This document shows positions 8,454 to 17,632 of a DNA stretch of 22,349 nt, one piece after another. The stretch is from Entophlyctis helioformis (lineage: Eukaryota; Chytridiomycota; Chytridiomycetes; Chytridiales; Chytriomycetaceae). The stretch's first letter is position 1; each line of letters starts with the position of its first letter. The notes under the pieces are model-generated. The model saw nothing but the letters and a program-made list of their open reading frames with translations, did no database searches and was not told where the DNA came from. A program made the translations under genes and the position numbers. The stretch lies in assembly GCA_025526915.1 (NCBI GenBank), contig JAHLKH010000302.1, positions 1 to 22,349 on the forward strand, written 5' to 3'.

Positions 8454-9381
8454 TCAAAGTTCCGAGTCGCGAGACGCAAAGGCATGCAGTGCACCAGCGG
8501 CATCGCCCCCACTCCGCTTGCCCTTGCTGCGGTGCTTCTTCTTCTTGCTCCCAAGCGGCCGGCCGTGGTCCGCACACGCCGTCATCCTCGTATTCCTGCT
8601 CTCCTTGACATACACGAGCACCTCGCCCTTGTATGCGACGCTGAGCCGCTCGCCAACACTGCCCGCATCGCACACGACGTTGGCGTCCGTTTGGGGCACG
8701 CCGCCGCCTTTAGTGTACGCGCGGATCACATACGTCGTGCCTTGGAAGTAGTTGTCCACGCCGCGTGCCTCGAGACTGGTCGTCTTGTACAGTGACCACG
8801 GGATGTTGGACGACGGGCCGGCCAGGCCGCTGTTGGACCGAATCTCGCGAGTCAGCAGCCGCGCATGCGTGTCGGTGTGCTGCCAGATATGTCGGTGGCC
8901 CCATGTATGGTACACGCCAACAGACTCGGTGGGCTGGTCGCGCCAGCCACCGCTGCTGCGTTTGGTCAGGGCATGCGAAGACTTGTATAGGTCGCCCGAC
9001 GATCCAATTGTTGTCCATGCAGGCTCGACCGCCTCTGGCTCGTCGCCTTGCGTTGCATTGCCTCGCTTGCATTCTGTCGTCCGCAGCGCACACGTGCATA
9101 CATACCACGCCGTCTGCACGTCAGCATCCACTCTCCGTCATCTCACTCCACTCCATATCGGATCACATGCACCTACCGTAGTGCTGGACGCCACGAATGT
9201 CCAGGATGTGTGACAGCACATGTCCGTGCGGCAAGTGCAGCTCCTTCTCAAGCCGCCTGGCAAGCGGCATTGACGGGTACTCGGTATCGGCAGACGTCCG
9301 AGTCTGGTTTGTTGCAACTTGGGCATCCGACGGCCATGGGCTGCACAGCAACAGAAGGAAGAGCAGCATCGATCGCAGCAT
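8454..9381 (-). CDS. Secreted or ER protein of unknown family
   Basis: I do not recognise the family. The start at 9381 opens a clear signal peptide (MLRSMLLFLLLLCSPWPSDA); upstream in-frame codons are not hydrophobic. Exon 1 ends at 9177 before GTAGGT (phase 1). The acceptor is ambiguous: AG before 9034 (142-nt intron, 261 residues) or AG before 9073 (103-nt intron, 274 residues) both keep the long downstream frame. The mature part is soluble-looking with one NQT sequon, a Trp/His-rich middle (GVYHTWGHRHIWQ) and a GVDNYFQGTTYVIRAYTKGG stretch. Two cysteines are seen, and the tail is strongly basic (GSKKKKHRSKGKRSGG). There is no C-terminal membrane span and no HDEL. Coding status is well supported by frame length and the signal peptide. 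Confidence 0.65.
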
Positions 9382-9940
9382 CTTGGTGGTCGATTTGGGG
9401 GAAGACTGGCCGTGATGTGTCTGGCGGATAAAGAGCTGCCAGCCAGGACGTGGATCTGTCGCTGGCGTGGTGTGGATTGCGGCCAATGTGGAAGCGCGAT
9501 GGGACGTTGACTGGGAATGTCGCGGCATCGCCGTCATGCCTGTTGCTGGAACAGCTGCCTCGCAGACCTGCTCCTTTGGACGCTGGCTGGCAGCACAGCC
9601 AGCCCACGCTCGTGATCATCTGGTGCAATGCTGCGATGGCATCTGCTCACAGCACACGGCCAACCGGCAGCGGCTTGCATGTGCTGGTGAAAGGGACGGC
9701 ATTGGTGATGCATGAATGACGGCATCGCACGGAGCACGAGTGGCACAGCCCCACACAGCCAGCCAAGCACAGCCAGGCAGACAGACAGACAGCCTGACAA
9801 ACAGGCGCCACACAGCCGCACTCCCACAGCGCGTCTGCTGTGGCTGGATGCAGGCAGCAGGCATTCAAAAGCCGCCAGATCCGCCCGTCCTCGCTGCCGC
9901 TCACCAACCGACCTCGCTCTCATCCGTCGTCGACTCTGCC
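9382..9940. other. Divergent intergenic region
   Basis: 559 nt between the unknown secreted protein (-) and the SOD gene (+). It must hold both promoters. Apart from a short CAGA run near 9779-9790 I see no TATA box, RNA gene or coding signal. Confidence 0.5.
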
Positions 9941-11222
9941 ATGTATCTCTTCCCATCGCTCGCTGCTCTTTCTGCTGCTGCTGTTGCTGTTGCCACGCTT
10001 GCTGGCCAGGCAGTCGCTCGGCCTGCATCGTACTCGTCCAGCTCGCACCGCGACTGCATCCGCTCGTACACGGACTGCAACACTCGCTTCCGCACGGCCA
10101 AGTGGGAATGCGGTCGTCGGTTTGGCCACTCGGGCGACCGGCACGGCAGATGCATTGACGATGCAGTCGGGTGAGTGCCTCCTGACGAGTGCCGTCGGTC
10201 CTCCAAAGCACCAACCACATGTGCTTCGTGTCTGCCATCCGGCGGCGTGTTGGACGCGTCATCAACTGGCGTCCGTCTCCGCCGCTGTGCCACTCGTGCT
10301 TGGTGCTGCTTTGTCCGCTCTGTCTGCGGTACACGCCACTCACCCTGCCGCTTGCTCCGCTCTGCATTGAAGGTACTTTGACAAGTGCATTGCGGCTGTC
10401 GACAAGGATCGCTCGTTCTGCTGGGACAGGAGGACGAGTACGAGTACGACGACGACAGCAACGATGACGACAAGGACGACTATAAGGACGAGCACGACTC
10501 GTACAGCGGCCATCCATCAGCTACGCCTGCTGACCCCAGAGAAAGCTGGTGGCGACTCGACCGTCCACGCGAGCACAACCGCCCACGTCCACGTCCGCCC
10601 GCAGTGCAGCGCCGTGCGATTGTCAACATCCGTCCAGACCCAACACAGCCGGCTGGCGCATCCATCTCTGGCACGGTTGCGTTTGTGCAGAACTCGCCCA
10701 CCAGCAAGATCCAGGTGATTGCCGATCTGGCCGGCATCCCGCCAGGCAAGCACGGATGGCACGTGCATGTGTCGGGCAACATCTTCCCCAACTGCACTGC
10801 TGCTGGCCGTGAGTCCTTTGCTCTCGCCTTGCTTGTCTTGCATGCTTCCCCGTCCCCAACCACCACTGTGCTGCGTGATAGCCTCCACAACACTCACAGC
10901 GCGATGCATCGATCCACCACGACGGTCCCGGCTGGCAACAGTGCACTTTAACCCGTTCAACGTCAACCATGGCGCACCAGACGCACGCACGCGCCATGTC
11001 GGAGACTTTGGCAACATGGATGTCGGTGCCGACGGCCGGTTCCAGCAGCGCTTCACCGACCGTCTCGCATCTCTGTTTGGCGAGCGCAGCATCATCGGCC
11101 GCGCGCTGGTCATCCACGCAAACCAAGACGATCTGGGACTGACCAACAACCCGCTGTCCAAGGTTGTTGGCAATTCAGGCGGCCGCCTTGCATGCGGCGT
11201 GGTTGGTCTGATTGACGCCTGA
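9941..11222 (+). CDS. Secreted Cu/Zn superoxide dismutase with N-terminal Cys-rich region
   Basis: Converts superoxide to peroxide outside the cell or in the secretory route. Exon 1 (9941-10170) encodes a signal peptide (MYLFPSLAALSAAAVAVATL) and the start of a Cys-rich segment. Exon 2 starts at 10373 and continues it (YFDKCIAAVDKDRSFCWD). The SOD domain has every ligand: HVH (copper), HFNP (bridging), NHG, RHVGD (zinc) and VIHAN (copper), plus the disulfide cysteines in NCTAAG and LACGV. The HVH exon ends at 10808 and the last exon is 10942-11222, with GT-AG introns. Between about 10430 and 10520 the reading frame changes. Either a 77-83 nt intron (donor at 10438 or 10444, acceptor after 10520) lies there, or one base is missing and an acidic Asp/Glu/Tyr tract is coding; both restore phase. 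Catalytic identity is firm; the central structure is not. Confidence 0.82.
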
Positions 11223-11430
11223 GCGACCAGACAGCGCTTGTGCAGCATGCAATCCCAGCCACATCCAAATGAACGAAATGGCACCATCTGCGTCGCTGCA
11301 AGCACAGCAGCGCACAGCAGCGCACAGACGGGCAAAAGGGAAGCGGACAGCAGTGAGCAGACGATGAGTGGGCGGGGGTTGGATCCACCAGTGTCGCAAG
11401 GAGCAAAAAGAATGCAAAAGTGAATCCGAA

Positions 11431-11502
11431 TGCCCCCTGGGTGGATTGAACACCCGACCTTCCGCTTACGAGGCGGACGCTCTACCGCTAAGCTAAAGGG
11501 GC
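11431..11502 (-). tRNA. tRNA-Thr (anticodon CGU)
   Basis: On the minus strand the 72-nt sequence folds as a cloverleaf: acceptor GCCCCTT pairs with AGGGGGC, discriminator A; D arm GCTTAGCGGTAGAGC; anticodon stem TCCGC/GCGGA with loop CTCGTAA, giving anticodon CGT (reads ACG, Thr); T arm GGGTG/CACCC with loop TTCAATC (B box). There is no intron and no encoded CCA. Runs of four and five T on the minus strand lie downstream (plus 11416-11419 and about 11405-11409) and would serve as RNA polymerase III terminators. Confidence 0.93.
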
Positions 11503-12049
11503 TTTCGTTGTGTTTGGATCGGTCTGTTGACACTATCAACCCTACTGTCACTGCCACAACCAACAACGCAACATTGGCATTCTTTGGCCCCAATCCGGCT
11601 CACAGTTGTCACCAACTGATGCCAGTGTGCCTGCAGTGCATCAGCTCATCATTCCTCCATCTCACATACGACCACGCTGTGCTGGCGCATCACAACGCCA
11701 TCCTTGGCTGTCCTGACTGCACAGACATGGCCACTTGAGATCAGCCTCCGTTGCTGGACTGGCGCCACCGTGCTGTGCCTTGCACCGCCAACGACGATCG
11801 TGCATGCATGCAGCATCCACGTGCCACCAAAGCAAGACTGCAAAGCCGTCTCTCCCTGCCAGCCGCATCCAGGTCGGACGGCGAGAACTGCAAGCCGTGT
11901 GTCGCACTTGCTTGGTTCATGACCTTCCTTGAATGCATGCAGCGGACACAGCAGCGATCTGCAGACTGGCGGTTCAGTCGTGTGGAGCAGCAAGAGTCCA
12001 GATCTGCAACGAGACAGCGCGAGCAAGATGCCAGGACACGCATCTTTAC
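11503..12049. other. Intergenic region without recognisable gene
   Basis: 547 nt between the 5' end of the tRNA and the 3' end of the ERMP1-type gene. Frames are open on both strands, as expected from base composition, but none shows a family motif or splice structure I trust. Confidence 0.5.
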
Positions 12050-15000
12050 TCAAATGTGGTACACTGACACGACAGAGGCCATGTACAGACCCGTCGTCCA
12101 GTCAGGCATCGCTGCTTCGAGTCGCGAGAGGATGCTCGCACTCGCCCAGCGACCTTTCCATCGGTACGCCATGCCCGGATGGTCGGCGCGCGGCCCGTCG
12201 TGCATCTCGGCCGTCATTTCGTGGAAGCTGTCCGCCTCAATGCCAGACACCTCAAACGGCACCGTCTCGTTGCCCACAAGGACGAGCGTCATGTTCCACG
12301 TGTTGCACGGGTACCCACTGACAAAGCGGATCGTGTGGTGGTACGAGTCGCCTGCGCGCGCAACGGATCCATCGGCAACCAACCACGACCGCACATGTCC
12401 ATAGAACGAGAGGACGGGCCAGACGTAGCCTGGAAAGTATCCCACAAGGTCGATCGTGCGTTCATCCGCCACGGGGTCGTACGACGACGTCCATGTGAGT
12501 GTTGGCGGCCGCGCTGCCTTGGGAATGTACTGCGACTGCTCCGTGACATTGATGGCATAGTTGGCGATAAAGTGGCTGATCGGGAAGATGGATCCCCAGT
12601 CGCGGTCGGTCTCGTGCTGCGACCGCTGGAGAGCCGAACTCCTAGCTCGCGCTCAGCGCAACGACAAGATCCGTGGCCGTGCAGAGTCCATTCCAATGTA
12701 ACATGGCGGTCGCCGCTCGTGGCGTTCTCTGTGTAGTGACCGGATACCGTTTGGGATGCAGACGGTCGTACGGGTGCATGACAGCAAACGAGAGGAGTGC
12801 CGCAATGGAAGCCAGCACGACGACGCGTCCAAACGCCTTGGCAGACTGTTTGCTGACGCGGTGAACAAGCGGCACTGCAAGGTAGCCTTGCACGAGGAAC
12901 ACCACAATCGCAGTCACAATGGACACTATGATGTCGACCGGTGCATCGACTCCAATGCGGCCAGTGAGCGGCACAAACAGAAGCATCACACTCGCGGCAG
13001 CCGATGCGCAGTATGGAGCCACTGCGAGCATGGACAGCAGGTACGCCAGCACAGGGACGGGACGCATCGGCTTGGAGAAGCCAGTGAGTGCCATGTCGGC
13101 AACGAGACCGGCAAGCAGGGATGCCGCATGGAACGCGGCAATCAGCGACAGACCGAGTCGAGCCGCCGTTGTCAGAAGAAGAAACAGCGACCAGAAGACG
13201 GCAATGCCAACAAAGGCACGACGCTCCGCGACAGGATCAGCGAGCTGCATACGCGAGCTTGCACGCTCACGAAGCGGGAACATGAGCATGCCTGCCATTG
13301 GCCACGATGCACACAGAACGAGCGAGGCATGGATGCTGGTCAGCACCATGGCAGCACATCTCGTCTTGTGTGTGTGAACAAGCAACCGTACCAAGCAGGA
13401 TGGGTCCGCCAAACGCAGCAAGAGGGAACCATTCCTTGGTGAACCACGACATGGGGTTGTGGAACAGGTGCACAATCGTGAGGGCAGCGAGCACAGAGCC
13501 AACGATGCTCATGACGAGTCCGCGGAGAACCTTGCCGGCCTCGGCAAACGCACCCACGACCGACATGCCCAGCGAGCCGAGTCTGGCAATGGCAACAAGG
13601 AGCAGCAGACAGAGATGGCGACATGGTAGATGGTGGCCGTTTCGCGCGGATAGTAGACAAACACATATCCTGAGGGTTCATGACATCCCCATGATGTCAG
13701 CCATGCAGTGCACACACAGCCACGGCACGTGCAGGCGTCTGCCACTCACCCAGGTAGTCGTAGAACAGAAAGTCGGCTCGCTTGGGGACACTCAGATCCG
13801 TCTCTTCAAACGCCACAAACTCGACCATCGCGAGCACATTGTCGCCAAAATGCTGCACGGCACCCGCCTGGATGTTCTCTTCAACGTCCAGCATGGTGTG
13901 GTACGCATACGACCGCTGGTAGTACGCCATGTCGAGTCCAAGGAGCCCCCGTACTTGGCAAACATGCGAAAGTCCGTGTCTGACAGAATGATGCCCGTGG
14001 CAAACAGATCGTTGGCAACGGCAGTCGCATGCGGATGCGGAGCCTTGCTGTATGCCTTGACAAGGACGTCCGACGTTGCCTGGAACAGGATCTCTGTGGC
14101 ACGAGCCGCCATGCAAGGGAGGGCAGCGTCAGCAACGCGGACCGCACATCGCAGATCAGATGGCGTGTGCCTGCCTTTGCCGTAGAGACCCATGGCTTCG
14201 AGGTTGATGACTGCACGCACGTTGCGCGCAAGCGGGTGCTGCGTCACAAACGCGTGCGTGGCATCCTGCAGCGTCTCTTCCGCGCCGTTGAACAGGAAGA
14301 TGAGCGAGTTGGTGAGCCTCTTGGGCGTCTGGCTCACCACGCGGAGCACCTCGAGCATGACGGCAATGCCGGCCGCATCGTCTGCAGCAATGGCACCAGC
14401 AAGTGGTCAGTGGCAGCGCTTTGGTCTCAAGCAGCTGCAGGCAAGAGGGCTGGCTGCGAGTGCACAAGCACAGCCAAGACAGACCTGTGGCACCTGGCGT
14501 GCAGAGGGTTGTGTCGTAGTGAGCGTTGAGCAGCAGAGCGTTCTGGTCGCACTCGGGGCCGCACGACAGATGCACAATGACGTTGGTGGTGTTCTTATAG
14601 ACCTTCATGACGGGCTCGCCCATAAAGTCAAACTGGTGCGATCCTTGGGCCAGCTGCACCATGACATCTGCTCGAACGGGGCGGGTCACGCAGGGCATGG
14701 GCAGTGTTAGTGTGTGCATGCAGCAGACGGCAGTGGAATGCAACGGCTGTCGCACCAAAGGCTGGCTTGAACGGGCTGGCCGCAGCCATGCGCTGGATGG
14801 CATCGATGCGGTTGAGCAGCAGCTGCTTGGAGCGGTCTTCCTGCTGCGTGCCCACGATGCGGAGGCCAATGTCTGAGGCCAGGTCGCGGATGGTCTCGCG
14901 GGCAGCCGCCTCGGAGAAGTGCAGGTCGGCCGTGCTGGCCAGCGGGCGGGCGGATGGCAGGCTGCCCAGCCGGTGGATGCCAAACGCAGCCAGACACAGC

Positions 15001-15208
15001 CAGATGCACACGATGGCCAGCACGCTGCTGGAAGTCGACGCCGCCGCCCACGCTTTCTTGCTCGCGACGGCAGCCGTCGTGGCGGTCTGGCCGAGAAGCC
15101 GTTGGCGTCGGCGTCGTCCGAGACGAACAGCGCATTGCCCACCTTGTCGGCATCCCTGTCGCCCCTGTTGGTGCGGGGTCGCTGCCGCACAGTGTCGCTG
15201 TTGGCCAT
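12050..15208 (-). CDS. ERMP1-type ER membrane M28 metallopeptidase, with two apparent single-base frame breaks
   Basis: Multi-pass zinc exopeptidase of the ER/vacuolar M28 family (ERMP1/PFF1). Exons: 15208-15143, 15086-14756, 14667-14485, 14381-14175, 14093-13750, 13669-13392, 13291-12748 and 12641-12050; about 848 residues if corrected. TM1 is VLAIVCIWLCLAAFGI. Metal and catalytic residues: NAHYDT (H182), TDDAAGIAV (D194/D195), FNGAEE (E228/E229), SDTDFR and YAYHT. The C-terminal half has several membrane spans, then a lumenal domain (VGYFPGYVWPVLSFYG). Intron 14174-14094 has a GC donor. Exons 5 and 6 each need exactly one extra base: one at the G run 13946-13950, between FAKYGG and LGLDMAYY; one near 13600-13620, between YHVAIS and LLLLVAIARLG. 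The junction 12747-12642 is the least certain. An upstream ATG (15441), 56 nt after a minus-strand TATAAAA (15498-15504), could be the true start. Confidence 0.85.
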
Positions 15209-15497
15209 TGGCTACGTGGCTTGTCTTGCGAGCCTGTGCAAGCCGAGTTGCAAGGCAAGGCAAGATGGACGCCTTCGTCTGATCTGGCGTGTCTGGCGTG
15301 TTGCCGCTTGCAGTGACCAGTCGGTGCCATCGGCAGCACAGCACACAGACGGCCATGCGGCAGCTGTGACTGTTGATGCGGCTTGTTGCGGCTGGTGTCG
15401 CTCAAAGCAAGGCCAGCGACGGCACTGTCGACTGCATCCATGTCGGCGATCTGGTGGGAGGTTGTTTGGTCAAGGAAGTGTTGGGTCGAGCTGCGGG

Positions 15498-15504
15498 TTT
15501 TATA
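15498..15504 (-). promoter_or_regulatory. TATA box candidate for the ERMP1-type gene
   Basis: TATAAAA on the minus strand, 56 nt before an ATG at 15441 and 289 nt before the annotated ATG at 15208. The spacing to 15441 resembles the BiP TATA-to-ATG distance. The 15209-15565 gap otherwise shows no gene; if 15441 is the start, an additional 5' exon and intron lie there. Confidence 0.4.
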
Positions 15505-15565
15505 GCCAGCAGTCACTGGCGCGCATGCCTGGTCTGGCTGCAGCAAGGCATGCACCAAGACACGA

Positions 15566-16783
15566 TCAGCATGCCTTGATGCCCAGTCGGATGCCCCACA
15601 CAGCGTTGTGCTTGGCCACTGAAAATGCGCCGTTGAGCGAGTTGGAGCACTCGTCGCTCTCTTGGTCCGTGTCGTCAACATTGCACAGCAGCGTGCGTCC
15701 GTCGCCATCAGCGATCCACACTTCTGTGGGTGTGTGCAGGAACTTGGACAGCAGCGGTGGCAGGTGTGGCGTCCAGTCGTTCTGGTTGACGACACGCAGC
15801 ACAGACGCAAAGGCGTGGCTGGACATCCAAGCCGCGAATGCCGTGTTGCCCACACGCGGCTGGTTGAGAGTAAACACGCTCACTTGCTTCGCGTTCTGTG
15901 TGTTGCATGGCATGGCATGGCATTGCCTGACTGTCAGTAAACCGACGCACACGGCCACAGCCAGATCGCACCGTGCAGCACGGCAACGCATGGGACGCAC
16001 AAGGATCTTGGACGACACAATGTCCATGGCAGCAAGCGTCGCCACAGCGCCACCGAGCGAGTGTCCAGTGACAAGCAGCCGGTACCCAGGATACGCAGCA
16101 CGCAGTCTCGAGATGCTCTCAACTGCATCATCACGCATCGTTGTCCATGCTTCGAGGAACCCGCTATGCACGCGCACGGCTTCTGGCGCACCAAAGAACG
16201 CCGTGTCTGCCTTGGCAATGGACAGCGACTGGATCCAGTTGCGCAGGTTGCGTGATCCGCGGAAAGCGAGGACGAGCGTGCGCGACGGCGGGTGGACTGC
16301 CGACAGACCAAATGCGTTGTTGGCGAATGTGCCGTGGAGCGTGATGTTGGTGGTGCCGGCTGTGTGGCCGCCGCAGGTTGTGCAGGTCCATGTGGCGAGA
16401 CCGTCGATGCAGTATGTCGAGCGAGTGAAGTTGACCAGCGAGATCATGGCGTCGATGGTCGTCTGCGGCAGGTCGACGGTGTCTGACGGTCTTTGGTGTG
16501 TGCAGATGGTGGCCGTCTGCGGCTGCTGTTGGTGCTCTCGCTGCTGGTGGTGTTTGGCAGGATGCTTGGACCGGCGGAGCGTGTTTGGCGGCACTTGCAG
16601 GAGCGTGTCTGTATGTGCTGCATCGGACTGCAGGGCAAGGTTGCCGGCACTCTGGCTGCTGCCGGCTGCTGCCACTCGCACCACTCGCACCGCACTCGCA
16701 CCAACACACCGAGTGGCCGACATCAGACACACAGCAGCCACCACAACCAGCAGCATCGGCATCAGTCTCAACAGCCGTCGCAT
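15566..16783 (-). CDS. Secreted class 3 (alpha/beta hydrolase) lipase
   Basis: Triacylglycerol lipase-like hydrolase, probably secreted. Exons 16783-16001 and 15895-15566, 370 residues; the intron is GT-AG, phase 0, 105 nt, open in frame, with a TACTGAC branch-site-like motif and an ATGCC repeat. The signal peptide is MRRLLRLMPMLLVVVAAVCL. A Gln-rich linker follows (HHQQREHQQQPQ). The lipase domain holds the oxyanion region LVLAFRGSRNLRNWIQ, the nucleophile elbow GHSLGGAVATLAA with Ser242, the VFTLNQPRVGN strand, Asp301 in NQNDWTPHLPP and His357 in AKHNAVWG. Together these form a complete Ser-Asp-His triad in family order. Cysteine pairs and NFT, NIT sequons fit an extracellular enzyme. The gene starts head-to-head with the uncertain region to the right. 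Confidence 0.92.
   Translation of the reverse strand: MRRLLRLMPMLLVVVAAVCLMSATRCVGASAVRVVRVAAAGSSQSAGNLALQSDAAHTDTLLQVPPNTLRRSKHPAKHHQQREHQQQPQTATICTHQRPSDTVDLPQTTIDAMISLVNFTRSTYCIDGLATWTCTTCGGHTAGTTNITLHGTFANNAFGLSAVHPPSRTLVLAFRGSRNLRNWIQSLSIAKADTAFFGAPEAVRVHSGFLEAWTTMRDDAVESISRLRAAYPGYRLLVTGHSLGGAVATLAAMDIVSSKILVRPMRCRAARCDLAVAVCVGLLTVRQCHAMPCNTQNAKQVSVFTLNQPRVGNTAFAAWMSSHAFASVLRVVNQNDWTPHLPPLLSKFLHTPTEVWIADGDGRTLLCNVDDTDQESDECSNSLNGAFSVAKHNAVWGIRLGIKAC
15904..15922. repeat. GCATG repeat in lipase intron
   Basis: Four imperfect GCATG units near the 3' end of the minus-strand intron, like the run in thymidylate kinase intron 1. Confidence 0.65.
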
Positions 16784-17191
16784 CAGTCAGTTGCTTCAAG
16801 GTTGCATCTCAAAGTGAAACTCCGACAGCCACAAGCACATCTCATCCATCATCGCATCGCCGTGCAGGATCGTTTGTTCGTGCACGGCGGCAATGCCGCA
16901 GACTCACAACCACGGCCGTTTGCATCCATCCAGCCATTCAGTCGACAGTACCTCGCCACAGATCAGAGGTTGATGCCCCTTCCGCCTTCACTCCTGTCTG
17001 TACATCGCATCATCTGAATCCTGTGGCATCGCATCATCTGCAGCTGTGCCTTTGTTTGTGTCCACGACGTAGTGTGCATCGGACGGTCTTGGTCTTGAGC
17101 GCATCGATCCTTGCCGGATGACGCTGCTTGAAGCATCCTGTTGGTTGCTTTCAGGCGAGGTTGCATTCACACGGCATGCCGAGCAACGCAG
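16784..17191. other. Region between lipase start and the 17.2-17.6 kb candidate
   Basis: About 400 nt with open frames on both strands and no gene I can support. A plus-strand stretch reads HRIAVQDRLFVHGG (kelch-like) but lacks a start. A minus-strand stretch reads as a Ser/Asp-rich tail ending in DDAMYRQE before a stop at 16988-16990. The two cannot both be real. Confidence 0.3.
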
Positions 17192-17567
17192 ATACGCCGT
17201 GTGAAGGACAGCATCGTCGTGCTCTCACGGTCGCTGATGCGGTGTGATCTTGCTGCTCTTGAGCATCGCCAAGCCAGCCCATGGATGCCAGACGAGCAGG
17301 ATGCGCACATCTCACTGGCTGCCATGTGCCATCCTGCGGTGCGCTATTCGTGCGACGTTGAGCCTGCACCAATGCACTCACGCTGAGGTCGATGCTCCTG
17401 ACAAGGCTGCTGTCAAGGCTGCTCTTGCTGCGCTGTATCCGACCACTCTCAAGGGCATTACGCCAGAACATCACCCTGCGTCTGAACGCAAAAGGAAGCG
17501 CATCTCGCTCGGCCTCAAGTCCAAGTGCGCCATGCCAAGTCTCTCTGATGCTATTGAAAGGGATTGA
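17192..17567 (+). CDS. Candidate 3' exons of an unrecognised plus-strand gene
   Basis: Two segments join in phase 0: 17192-17338 (after an AG) and 17388-17567, with a 49-nt GTGCGC-AG intron. The last exon reads DAPDKAAVKAALAALYP and later SERKRKRISLGLKSK, ending SDAIERD and TGA. Its codon choice (GTC, AAG, CTC, GCT) resembles that of the confident genes, and it has a nuclear-localisation-like KRKR cluster. The upstream exon and start are unknown; a short first exon near 16970 can be joined in phase but is speculative. The stop lies 66 nt from that of the convergent membrane-protein gene. A competing minus-strand model exists for 17.15-17.3 kb. I do not recognise the family. Confidence 0.35.
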
Positions 17568-17632
17568 ATGGATGCAAGACAACCAACAAAGGTGTTTATA
17601 GATACAATGCTTCGCAACCAACAAGACGGAGA

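Noticed and set aside
9720..9800. CRISPR or phage-like repeat
   Set aside because: Only short CAGA/CCAG simple repeats, no spacer structure, and the window is eukaryotic.
10970..11222. Possibility that the SOD domain is inactive
   Set aside because: All six histidines, the zinc aspartate and both disulfide cysteines are present once the introns are removed.
12756..13442. 228-residue plus-strand frame opposite the ERMP1 membrane exons
   Set aside because: The His/Arg/Gln-rich product is the antisense of Val/Ala/Leu-rich membrane helices.
14919..16817. 632-residue plus-strand open frame across the ERMP1 5' end and the lipase
   Set aside because: Antisense to two genes with complete catalytic motifs; its own translation shows no domain and runs through intergenic DNA.
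16498..17017. Kelch-like HRIAVQDRLFVHGG in a plus-strand frame
   Set aside because: No start codon outside the lipase antisense region, a single repeat only, and a stop soon after; not enough for a kelch gene.
17151..17624. Minus-strand frame of 157 residues with a possible GTGAGA donor leading to a Ser/Asp-rich tail at 16988
   Set aside because: The phases can be made to fit, but the plus-strand exon 17388-17567 has better codon usage. The two models overlap, and I kept the plus one at low confidence.
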